Positions 12,421-23,100 of a DNA stretch of 64,000 nt are shown one piece after another. Where the stretch lies: NCBI GenBank assembly GCA_013400155.1, contig VXBM01001001.1, forward strand, positions 154,569 through 218,568, given 5' to 3'. The notes under the pieces are model-generated. The model made no database searches and had not been told where the DNA came from. It saw nothing but the letters and a program-made list of their open reading frames with translations. The stretch's first letter is position 1, and each line of letters opens with the position of its first letter. The position numbers and the translations under genes were made by a program. Origin of the DNA: Helopsaltes ochotensis. Lineage: Eukaryota; Chordata; Aves; Passeriformes; Locustellidae.

Positions 12421-13742
12421 ACAGGGACTCCCAGATCACTCAAGCCACTTTCCAGGAGCACTCTGGACCTCCATCTGGCACGGGGGTCTGGCCCGGAGTG
12501 GGGGTCCCTGCAGGAATTCCCGGCTGGGCCCTCCCTGCTTTGCTTTTCAAATCAGCCGGGGAACGAAAAAACAACAATAATAAAGAAGGGGCGGCGGAGC
12601 GCCGCGGGCCCGCGGTGACGAACGCGGTGACTCAGGCCCCGCTGCCACCACAGGTACTAATTAGCCTCGCCCCAGCCGCCGAGCCGCCCCATGGCAGCCA
12701 GACCGGGGACACCACGTCCCCCCGGCCCGCTGGGCTCGGGGTCAGCTCCCCAAATCCCCCCGCTGCCAGGCCACGCCGCCGTCCCGCAGCCCCGGCTCGC
12801 TGACCGAGCGGATCATTGCTGACCAGAGCCGTGGCCGCTCTCAGCCCCTGCTCGGGGACACGCTCGGCTCGGTGTCACCGGCCAGGTGCTTTGGGGTGAG
12901 CGTGGCTCTGTGGGCAGCCCTGGCTCAGCGCTTGGCGTCACCGCTCCGGCAGCGACAGCAGCGTTCCGGGCTGGGCCGGGTTTACAACACCCGGCGGTGA
13001 CACCGGGTGCGCTTCGGTCGGGGGTGAAAAGGGCGGCTGTCCCCGAGGAATGTGCCGCCGTCAGCAGGAGCCGGGGCAGGGGCGGGGTGGCAAGAGCTGC
13101 GGGGCCAGCAGTTTGGGGTGACAGTCCCCTGACGGCCCCCCCCAAATCCCCGCTGGCGGCATCATCCCGATGTGCCGAGGACCAACACGGGGGTAAACCC
13201 AGCTCCCCAGCTTTGGGGTTTGTGGGAGGCCCCTATTGCCCACCCTGAGCCTGTTGGGGTACAGCACCCAGGAAAACCCCCGAGGGCCCCCCCTCTTCTC
13301 CCACCGCGGCACCACCCCACGGGCGCACGGAGTTTGGCAGAGCTCGGCGGGCGCTCCCAACCCTCCGAGCCCGGATGAATCACGGGTTCCCCCCGCAGCG
13401 GGAGGAGGGGGTGGATCGCTCCCTCTGCAAGCCAACACTTGCCCGCCGTCCCCGTGCCAGAATCCCGGGGGATCGGGGCCATCACGGGAGGCCCCCAGCC
13501 CCAAGGGACAGAGAGGTTCCGGGGACAACCCTGAGCCCACTGGCACCCCCACCTTCCCCCAGCTCTGTCTCCCTCCCAAACCCCCATTCCCCCCAGCATA
13601 ACAAATGGAAATTTGTTGACAAATGCAGCTGACAAATGGAAATTTGGGGGTCCCGACAGATTCAAGGAATGCTTGGAGCAGCGCTGGCTTCATCAAGCAG
13701 CTCGTTAATTGGGGAAGGATAGGAGGGGGATACATACACCAG

Positions 13743-13866
13743 GGGGCTTAAAAACGGCAAATCAGCACAAAGAAAACATTCGAAGCAAAATTGAGGGTTC
13801 CCGAGGGGATCCGACCGCAGCTGGAATAACACAGAGTTAAAGAAACCCAATCTGGGCTCCCTAAAG
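13743..13866 (-). repeat. 125-bp dispersed element, copy 2 (inverted)
   Basis: The reverse complement of this stretch aligns to 149-273 at about 93% with a single 1-base gap, and the similarity ends sharply on both sides. It lies 2.1 kb upstream of the PKP3 ATG and points the same way as PKP3, just as copy 1 points the same way as SIGIRR. The two copies are 13.5 kb apart and bracket both genes. Confidence 0.85.
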
Positions 13867-14003
13867 CAGCCGCTGAGCGCCCCCCAGCCTGGAGGCACCT
13901 CTGTCCCTCCCTCTCGGGGTGACAGAGCCACATTCCCGGGGAGCCCCGGGTCCCCGGGAGCACCGCCGCGTCCTCTCCCACCCCCGAGCAGCACCGAGTG
14001 CCC

Positions 14004-14075
14004 GTCCCCAGGGCTGGCCGGGTCCCCAGGGCTGGCCGGGTCCCCAGGGCTGGCCGGGTCCCCAGGGCTGGCCGT
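14004..14075. repeat. 18-bp x 4 tandem repeat
   Basis: The unit GTCCCCAGGGCTGGCCGG is repeated four times without interruption; only the last base of the last copy differs (T for G). Confidence 0.9.
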
Positions 14076-16470
14076 GCCCGGGGGCCATCGGTGCCGGGGC
14101 AGGGAGTGGCCACCGCGGGGCTCCACACAGCCCGGACACCGCGCACGTGCCAGGAGCCACGCTGGGGACACCGAGGCACAGGGAGGGAGGGAAAACCCTC
14201 GGGGACGGAGCTGGCCGGGGCTGGGCAGCACACGTTGGAGCCCCAGACCACCGGCACCACCCCGGCCAGGGGACAGGGTGCGTGGCAGGGTGGGTGACAC
14301 CGGCTCTCCCCAGGGACCCGCGGCGGGGACAGCGGTGACGATGGCCGCGGGAGCGGCCGGCACGTACCTGGGCGGGTGGCCCCGGAGGGCCGCTGTCCTG
14401 CAGCATCCTCGGGCGGGCAGGTGCACCCCTGGGCGCTGCGGGGTGCGGGTGGGCGCCGGCGTCGGCACGGCGGGCGTGGGGCGCACGGGCCCGCCCCGCA
14501 CCTCGCCCAACCAGTCTCCTCGCCGGGGTTTTGCATGGAACCCGCTCGCCTCCCCGCCAAGCCCGGGATCTCAGGGCTCACCGGGGCTCCTCAGAATCTT
14601 CAGCACGGCCAGGGGTCCGCGGGGGCCAGCCCCCACAGGGGAGCCACATCTCGGCCACTTCCGGGATGCTGCAAAGAGTCCCCAGGGATCCCCACGGCCA
14701 CCATGGCCAGGATCCAAGGTGTCCTTCCCCTCACGTCTCCCTGAACACCCAGCTCGGGGCACCCATGGGTGCAACAGGGAGGGTTTGGGGGTGCCAGAAG
14801 GAGAAGATGGAGGAGAAGCAGAGCTTGGGGGGCACACACGTATTTTGGGATGCAGGGGGCTCCCCCTGGTTCGCAGGGAGCATGTTTGTGTGCGTGGGAT
14901 GGAGCAGGAGCCCTTTGAAGCCAGATAAGCTGAGAGGGAGCGTTTGAAACGGGCCAAACCAGTTTGGGGGGTCACCACTTAGCTCCTACCACCACTAACC
15001 CAGGCCCCCCACCACACCCCACACTCACCAGGGGACACCAGGAGGGAGCCCCCTGGCAAAGCCCAGTGCAGAGCAGGAGGTGCAGGACCCTCCACATGGC
15101 CACTGCTGTCACATGGGGCCCGTTTTCAGCCCAGGGGTGTCAGGAGGTTCCTGTTCTCCCCTCAGCCTCCACGACCTCCCCTCTCAGTCCTATGGCTGGG
15201 GCAGCCCCTCAGTGAGGGAATTCCAGGCTGGAGTTCGCCTCCACCACCCTGACAAGCCCCGACGCCTTCACGGTGTCCCCGCGGGGCAGGGAGGGCCAGG
15301 GCCGATCCTCCCGGAGTGGGGACCTGCCCGCACCCCGCTGTCACCTGGGGCTCCAACACCTGGCCCGGGAGAGGCTCCCTGTGGCTCCTGCAATCCCCAC
15401 GATCCCTGTGTCGTCCCGTGGCCACAGCTCAGCCACCGCTGGAGAAACAAACCCTCTGGCGTTGTGCTGCTGGCCCTGTCCCAAGCAGACACCATCAGCT
15501 GGCCCCAAACTGTCCCCAGCACCAGTGGGGATGATGGCACTGCTGGCACCAGTCTCTCCCAGCACTAGCTCTGGATTTGGCTGGGCCTGGTGCCCGCTCT
15601 GATGGTGGTGGCTTTTGGAGCTCTCCCCGCTGGGAAGCTGCTGGAAAAGCTGTGCCTAAGGCCAGGCTGGTTTTGGGATAGGACTGGTGGCCCGGGGGCC
15701 ATGGGGCCACCCGCTCTGCCCAGCCACAGACCAGCTCCTGGCGCAGCGGGCACAGCCCTCACCCACAACAAAGCATTTCCACAGCTGCAAAAAGCAGGGA
15801 GCAGGGCAAGGAGAGGGGAGAAACAACTCCTGCCTGCCAGGACAGTCCCTTCCCAGCAGAGCCTGGGGCCACAGGTACCAAATTTGGGACAAAAAGCCCT
15901 CAACTGTGGCTGTTTGCTGATGGCACATGGGTGGCTGAGCCCCCCTTGTCCATCCTCACCTCAAACTCGGGATGCTCGGAATGAGTCTGGGGGATGCAAA
16001 TGGGGAATGAAACACTTGGGAGACAACTCCAAGAGTTTTTCAGAGAGGAGACCAGGGGATTTGAGGGGCTGAGGAGCAGGTGGGATGAGACAGAACCCTT
16101 GAGACACCCACCACAAACAGCCAGAGGTGAGGGGAAGCACCAGCACAGAGGTGGGACAGGGGTGGGCAGGGACAAGTGTGCCAGGACATGCAGGAGCACA
16201 GGGAACCAGGGCAGCCCCCCATGGAGCTGGGTGGAGCCCAGGTGTGGGGCGGAGGCTCAGCAAGCCCGGGCGTGTGGCCGGGCATCAAACAGGGTGCTGC
16301 CTCCTCCTCCTCCTCGCATGGAAACAGCACGGAACGCTGCTAGCCACTCCCACCACTGACAGGGGACCCTCGGGGACAAGGGACAATGGCCAACCTGGTT
16401 CCCATGCCCTGCATCCCTGTCCGGCTGTGGGGGCGACAGAGTGGAGGGAAATCCCAGCCAAGACATTGAT

Positions 16471-16476
16471 TTTAAT
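16471..16476 (-). promoter_or_regulatory. Possible B4GALNT4 poly(A) signal
   Basis: TTTAAT on the plus strand reads ATTAAA, a common variant signal, about 650 bp after the B4GALNT4 stop. It is the best candidate I found, but it lies in a T-rich patch and could be chance. Confidence 0.35.
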
Positions 16477-17128
16477 TTTTTAAGAATAAAAAAACCCAAA
16501 CCAAACAGACAAAAACTTCCTGAAAACAGCTTCCTACCTCATAATTTCACAGAAATTAGCTTGGAAACGTCATCTGCCCGTACCTGCTCCAGGCTCTGCC
16601 TGTCCCCCCCAGCCCAGCCCCCCTGCTCGGGCAGTGCCAGCCTCAGGGCTCTGCCCCCCACCCACAGCGTGTCCCGAGTGCAGGGCACAGCCAGACCCCC
16701 CCCTTCCTTCCATGGGTCCTGGAAGGGGGTGCAGGAGGTTTTGGGCAGCCCCAGTGGGTTCTTAGCCCCCCCCACAAAGCTCGGCTCCCCAGCCTAGCAC
16801 GGGGACGAGGTTCTGGGTATTTTAGGGAGAGGCAACGCAAGAAAGGGGCTGCAAAAGGGATCCTGGATGTCACAATTCCACCTCCGGTATCCCCAGCCTG
16901 GCACCAGGACCCAGCAAAGCCCTCGGGACCCACCGGCACTAAGGAGTTAATGAATTCATTGCTGACTAAGAAATTAGACCCTTAAGGAAAAAACCACCGC
17001 CACCCGCCAGGGCCCTCCCCGCTCCCCCATCCCCAGGAAAACCGCGGTGGGCATTGGGCGCTGGCACCGGGGCACGGTGGGGGACAGGCAGGTGCCAGGG
17101 GTTGGTGGCAACAGGCCAGGCTCGGGCA

Positions 17129-20100
17129 CTAGTCCTTGGAGGGCTTCTTGCTGCGGGCGTTCCACATGCCGCGCTTGGAGTGGTAGTAGTGGTAAAAGTT
17201 CCTGAGGCGCAAGCGCTCCACCTCCAGCCCGCTCTGGAGCACCCTGAGGATGGAGGGACACAAGGACAGGGCTCAGGGGATGGAGGGACACAAGGACAGG
17301 GCTTAGGGGATGGAGGGACACAGGGACAGGGCTCAGGGGAGGGAGGGAGGGAGCAACGGGCTCAGGAGATGGATGGACAGATGGACGGACGGAGGGACAA
17401 GGGTCAGGGAATGGATGGACAGAGGGAGAGGGCTCCCTGTGGATGGAGCTCAAGGGACAGAGGGACAAAGGGATAGGGCTCAGGAGATGGAGGAAGGAAG
17501 GGATGGGGCTCAAGAGAGAGATGGACAGAGGGACAGGGCTCCAGATGGACATGGCCCTCCCAAAAAGAAGTTTTCCCCTTCACCACCCCATCATCCAGCC
17601 CCCAGCCAGCTCGATGGATGTCCCCAAATCCACGTGGCCGACCCTGTTCCTGGGGTTTTAGGGGCTGCAGGACCCCCAGGCTCACCTGTCCAGGAGCTCC
17701 CAGTCCTCCCCGCCCCAGCGGTCCCGGAACTCCTCCGTGTTCATCCCTCCCACACGGTCAAAGTCCGACTTGTAGATGCCGAAGAGGCCGAAGCCGTTCA
17801 CCTCCCAGTAACCTGGAGGGAGGAAACAATGAGGTGAGGGGTGGGGGGACCCCCAAATGCCCAAATCATCCCCTCTGTGCTCTCCCCACCACCTGGGAAC
17901 TGCAGGGATTCCCCATCCCAACCCCTCTTCCCACCACGGGTCCATCCCCATCTGTGCCACCTCCTGTGGAGGTGCCCCCGGTGATGGCCTGGTTTTGGGG
18001 CGTTCCCGGCTGGAAAGGGGTCCCTGCTCACCGTTGGGCTCCCGGGGGGAGCTGCCACAGCTCAGCCTCATGACGATGGGAGCATAGGCCAGCTTCCCCT
18101 CCACGCAGTGCTTCCGGATGCTGTCCAGGATGTTGGCAGGGAAATGGATGTGCAGGTCGCACAGGAACACGATGCTGTGCTCGTCCTGGGAGGGGACAGA
18201 CACGGGTGAGGGGAATCAGGGAGGAACAGCCCCGGGAGAGAAGCCAGAGCCAGTCCCTGTCCCTGCTCACCTCCACCATGTCCACGCCGGCCTGGAGCCC
18301 GGCAGAGCGCTCGAAATTCCCCGTGCGCCGCAGGTATTGGAACCTGGGGAGAGAGGAGAGGACAGGGCAAGTAGCACTGGGGTCAGACAGGGACACAGCC
18401 AGGAGGGGACAGGAACCCCCAGCATGGGGAAAGATGCCTTCTCAGGAAGATCCCAGGTGCTACAGCTCAAGCTGAGGGTCCCCCCACGGAGTCAAGTTTC
18501 TGCATCCCCAAATCCACGTGGAAAAGTAGTTTAAACCCCCAAAAGTGAGGAGGAGGGAAGGGGCAGCGAGGCAGGGACTGTGCAGGTGGGGAAGGAGCAG
18601 GAGGTGGTGTGAGCACCTGTCCCACCGGAGGGAGAGCCCCAGACCCCGAGGCTGCAGGCTGGGAGTTACCGGGGCAGCCGGGCGTCCTGCAGAGCCTTCT
18701 CCACATCCATGTCCTCGCTGTCGAAGTCCACCAGGATGACGTTGAAGTTGGCGTCCCTCGTGGCCCCATAGAGGCCGGCCATGTCCGAGATGAACTGCTG
18801 CACCCAGCGGGCCTGGTTCTTCACTGCCGGGGACACGTCCCTCAGGCTCACGGGGTGGGGGGCACCCGCAGCGCCCCCTCCCAGCCAAACCAACCCCTTC
18901 CGAGCAGAGGTGACACCCTCATCCCGCTGGAGCACGCTGAGGGAGCAGCACAGAGCCCGGAGAGCCAAGTCCTGCTGTCACCTACCCGGCACCACGAAGT
19001 GCACCATGACGTCCTGCCTCCAGCTGAGCCGCAGCGGCCGGCACAGGACGGATTTCCCATAGAGGATGCTCCAGGCGCTGGGCTGGGGCTCGGTGGCCCC
19101 CAGGGCCAGCCCATCGGGGTTGGCCTCGGCGCTGTCGTCCTGCTTGTCCTGGTGCAGGAGGACGTAGACGTACTCGGAGAGCCGCACCGTGCGCTGGCCC
19201 CGCTCCGCCAGCTCCAGCTCCAGCAGGTAGCGGTTCCCCCGCGCCGTGTCCCGCCGCTTCTCCACGTTGATGATCCTCAGGAGGGTGTAGATCCTACAGG
19301 GGGAAAAAAGAAGCCTTGAAATCGCCGTCACCGTGAGCTCTGCTTCCCGCCATCCAGGACCCACCCCCCCGAATTCCCGCCGGCATCCCGCTCCCTCCGT
19401 ACCCTCCGTTCTTCTCGTTGAGCCTCTCCATGTACTGGGCCACCACGTCCACCACCTCGCTCTCGCTCAGCTGCAGGTTCCCCGACACGTTGCAGCGCAG
19501 GTCGTTCCAATCGGAGCGCAGCAGCTCGAAGTCCACGGAGCTGACGCTGAACGTCCGCTGCCAGTTGATGGAGTCCTCCAGCCAGCCCTGCTGCAGCTCC
19601 CCTGCCTCGTAGGAGTAGTCGGACACCTCCTCCTCCTCCTCCTCCTCCTGGCCCTTTCCCTCCTCCTGCTGCGATGCCGTCGTTTCCGACACCTTCAGAA
19701 AGGATGTCACCCGTGTCCCCTCGGAGCGAGCGGCCTCGGATGAGTTGTAGTTGGCAGTGGCTGCTGTCCTGCCCGGAGCAGGGGTCGTGTCCTCATGGCT
19801 GAAGAGCCCCTCGGTCCCCAAGGCGAGGAGGCCGGGCAGCACCCGCTGCCTGGGCGGCCGCTCCCACCTCCTGCCGCTCTTCCTCCTGGCAGGGTCCCTC
19901 TCCTTGGAGATGTTGCTCAGGAGCCAGGGGCTCCGGCGGCCGGGGATGGCCCGGAGCTTGTTGGGGGTGATGGGATGCTTCTGCGGGGTCCTGGAGCGGA
20001 GGTGGACTCTCTTCACAGGCTTTGGATACAGGAAAATGCCAGGGAAGGCCGGCTCCTGGGCAGGGGCTTTGCGCTTCCCGGGCTGCAGCCGAGTCACGTA

Positions 20101-23100
20101 GACCTTCTCCTGGGTTTTCCGGGGCTTCTTGGCCTCGCTGGGAGCCGCTGGCCTGCTGGGACCCGGCGTTTTGGCTCTGCCGCCAAAGATGGGCACGGAG
20201 AGGTGGGGCTGGAGGCCCAGGGCCGTGCCGTGCTTTGGAGACAGCCCCAGCTCATCCTCCTCGCCCTCGTCCTGGGGAAGCCAGTGGAGCGTCCGGCCTG
20301 GGCCCCGCTCTGGCACGGGATCCTCCTGGAGAGCGGCCGGGGGGCTGGACGTGCTCCACGTCCCCGGCAGTGCCCGCCCGGGGGTGCCTGCCTCGGCCCG
20401 CGCCCGGCCCCGCTGCCGGCGGAAGCTGTAATAGTCCAGGTCGTCTCCGTAATCCCCGGTGACCGGCGCGGGATCCCTCCCTTGGGCTCTGGGTGCCGGC
20501 CCAAAGCTCTGCTCCTTGGCCTCAGGAGGGGGGTCTGTGGGCTCAGGGCTGTCCGCTCCTTCCTCTTCCTCCTCCTCATCCTCCAGGAAATCTAGGGAGC
20601 GAAGGCAGAGATTAATAACCTGAGGACGAGACAAGGAGGCAGAGCCTGATCCCAGCAGGAGAGGAACCTCTGAGTGGCTGAGGTGAGGGAGCAGAGCTGG
20701 CCCACACAGGGACACCCACCAGGGCTGGCAGCTCCAGTTGCTGCCACTTATCTCCAGCCTCAAATCTTGGCGCCAATTCCACTCCAGGAGCCCTGACCTG
20801 CCAGGGCTTTGCCAAGCTGCAAATTGACCAAGGCAGGCTCTGAACAGCCTCTGGCTCCCCAGGAGCACCCCCAGGGCTCCATGGACATCCCCAGACTCCA
20901 CACTGGGTCTAGTTCCGGCTGCCCACTGCTGAAGCCAACCCGTGATGTTGGAGGGAAAGCAAATCCCAATCCAGTGTCCTGCTTCCCACATCCCACATCG
21001 CCCTGTTGTCATGCCAAGCAGGGTGCTCTGAGGATGCTGCACTGCACAGCCCAGCCCTCCTGCAGCCTCTGGCGCCGCTGGAGTCATCCTGATGAGCCAC
21101 AGCTCCGAGGGGACGAGCTGCCAGCGAGGATGCCGGGAGCTCGGCCCCGTGCCCGGCCATCCCGGTGACTCACTGTCAGGGCCGAGGAAGAGAAACGCTC
21201 GCTGCCGCGGGTCCTCCTCCTCCTCATCCATCTTCATGTACTTGTAGAACCCAAACCTGGGGATGGAGAGGGAAGGTGAGGGCCTGGGAGAAGGGAGGTT
21301 GAGGGGATGTGTGCGGGGAGGAGCACCCAGCTGCCAAGGGAGCCAGGATTCCCAAATCCAGCAGCACTGCCAGCACTCAAGCTGCTAAGCTGCTGCATGC
21401 CTGGGAGAAGGGGAAAGAGCCAGCCTGGGGTGGCCTTTCTGTGGGGGACAGGGACACGTGGCTGAGGATCCATCATCTCAGCACTGCTGACATCAGCCCC
21501 TGCTGCGCAGCACCCCAAAATCCTGGCCCCCAGTACCTACTTTTCCAGGTAGAGGGGGGACTCCCTGTAGAAGCACTTGTTCTCCGTCTCCATGTGAGTG
21601 AGGCGCGTGAAGTCGTTGGGATACACGAATGAGAGGTAGACCTGGGCGGTGACGGTGCCGTGTCACCCCGAGGAGTTGGGGACTCGAGGCCATCACCAAC
21701 ACCCAAGTGACCCCCAGCACCTCAAACACGGGGATTTAAGCCCAACCCTCTCAGACTGAGCCCTGCAAGCTCAACCCGACCCTCTAGCAAGGGATACTTC
21801 CTCCTGGATTTTACCCCGGTGGGAACATCCCTGCCATGGGCTCCACCGTGTCCCCATGGGAGCACAGCCCTGTCCCCAGGGTGACACTTACGAACTGCAG
21901 GCCCTGGTAGCGGGCGATGGGGAAATCCTTCACCACGTAGGTGGGGCTGTAGGCACAGGGCACCAGCACGTTCTCCACGCGGGACGCCTCGATGGCAGGG
22001 GCTGCGGAGAAGCCCAGAGCATCCCAACGTGTTCCCACAGACCCCAGCAGAGCTGCCTCCACTCGGGAGATGGGCAGAGGGTGGCAGGGATGACCCAGGT
22101 GCCCGCAGCAGCCTTTTTCCTCCCCCAAACCCCGCCGGGGATCAGCATGGATGCATCCTCAGGCACTTACTGAGGAAGAACGTGTCCCTGGGGTCGGCCT
22201 TGAGCATGTCGGCCCCGTGCTCGTCCTGCTGGGCCTCCCAGAGGTGGCTCCCGCTGTGGCTGGCCAAGGTCTGCGGGATGTGCTCCACATGGTTCATCTT
22301 CAGGGATGACTCATCTGCGGGACAGGGCCGGGGCTGAACCCCCCGGCACACCGGGAGCATCCTCCAAGGGGCCTTTCCCAATCCCCCCAGGAGGGCTGCG
22401 AGCGCCACCGATTCCTCCTGCTCCCAAGGAAGGCAATGTTGCCCTCCCAGCCATCTCGAAGACCCCGTGACTAATCAGCTTAATGATCATTGCATCGACT
22501 AATGAGGACGAGGGCAGGGCTGATCCCAGCCAGGCTCTGATTACCACAGCCTCAAAAACGAGGCTCAGGGCTGTAACTCCCAAGGACACCGGGGTTAAAC
22601 CTTGGATGTCCTCCCTGCAGGTAACTGCAACACGAGCTGGTTTGCCTCCTACCCAGGGATGAGGGTGGCACGTCACCCTTGGCCACCAAACAGCCCCAAG
22701 GCTCCCACAGGAAGTCACTCAGCTCCCGTCACCTCGGCCACGCTCCAAGCTGCCTCCCACCGGTGCTCCCTTCCCAGGAAGCCCTGCCTGCTGCAGAGCC
22801 ACAGGGAAGCAGGATCCCCCTTCCCAAGCCCCAAATTCTTCTTCTTCTTGTGGCAGGGAAAAGGCTTCCCAAATGTGTCCCTGCAGCTGGCTGGGGTTGG
22901 GCTGAAGTCCCTGGAAAAGTCTAGAGGGAGGAAGGAAGGATGGAAAGAAGGAAGGAAGGAGATCTGCCTACAGCTGGCAGCCCCCACCAGGGATGGACTC
23001 CCTAGGGGTGACATGGCTTTGCCTCAGGGTGCTGCTGGGCCTGAGGGAGCCGGGAAGCAGGAAGGAGAAGCAGGAAGAGCCAGTGCTGAGGGACAGGGAT

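Larger units (their letters stand above)
11645..16470. other. PKP3 / B4GALNT4 spacer
   Basis: About 4.8 kb with no exon I can support. It holds the PKP3 promoter side, GC- and CpG-rich blocks near 11.4-11.8, 12.6-13.1 and 13.9-14.6 kb, a degenerate minisatellite (11940-12420), the inverted 125-bp element (13743-13866) and four copies of an 18-bp unit (14004-14075). Many antisense and sense ORFs exist, but they are composition artefacts of stop-poor GC-rich DNA. Confidence 0.6.

Noticed and set aside
17054..17837. ORFs across the B4GALNT4 3' minisatellite as a repeat protein
   Set aside because: The regular peptide is the 30-bp array read in frame; only the exons 17129-17243 and 17686-17812 on the minus strand are supported.
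19294..21237. A single 647-codon ORF as a stand-alone gene
   Set aside because: It is B4GALNT4 exon 14, intron 13 and exon 13 read through. Family homology breaks off at the splice sites. Reported instead as an in-frame intron.
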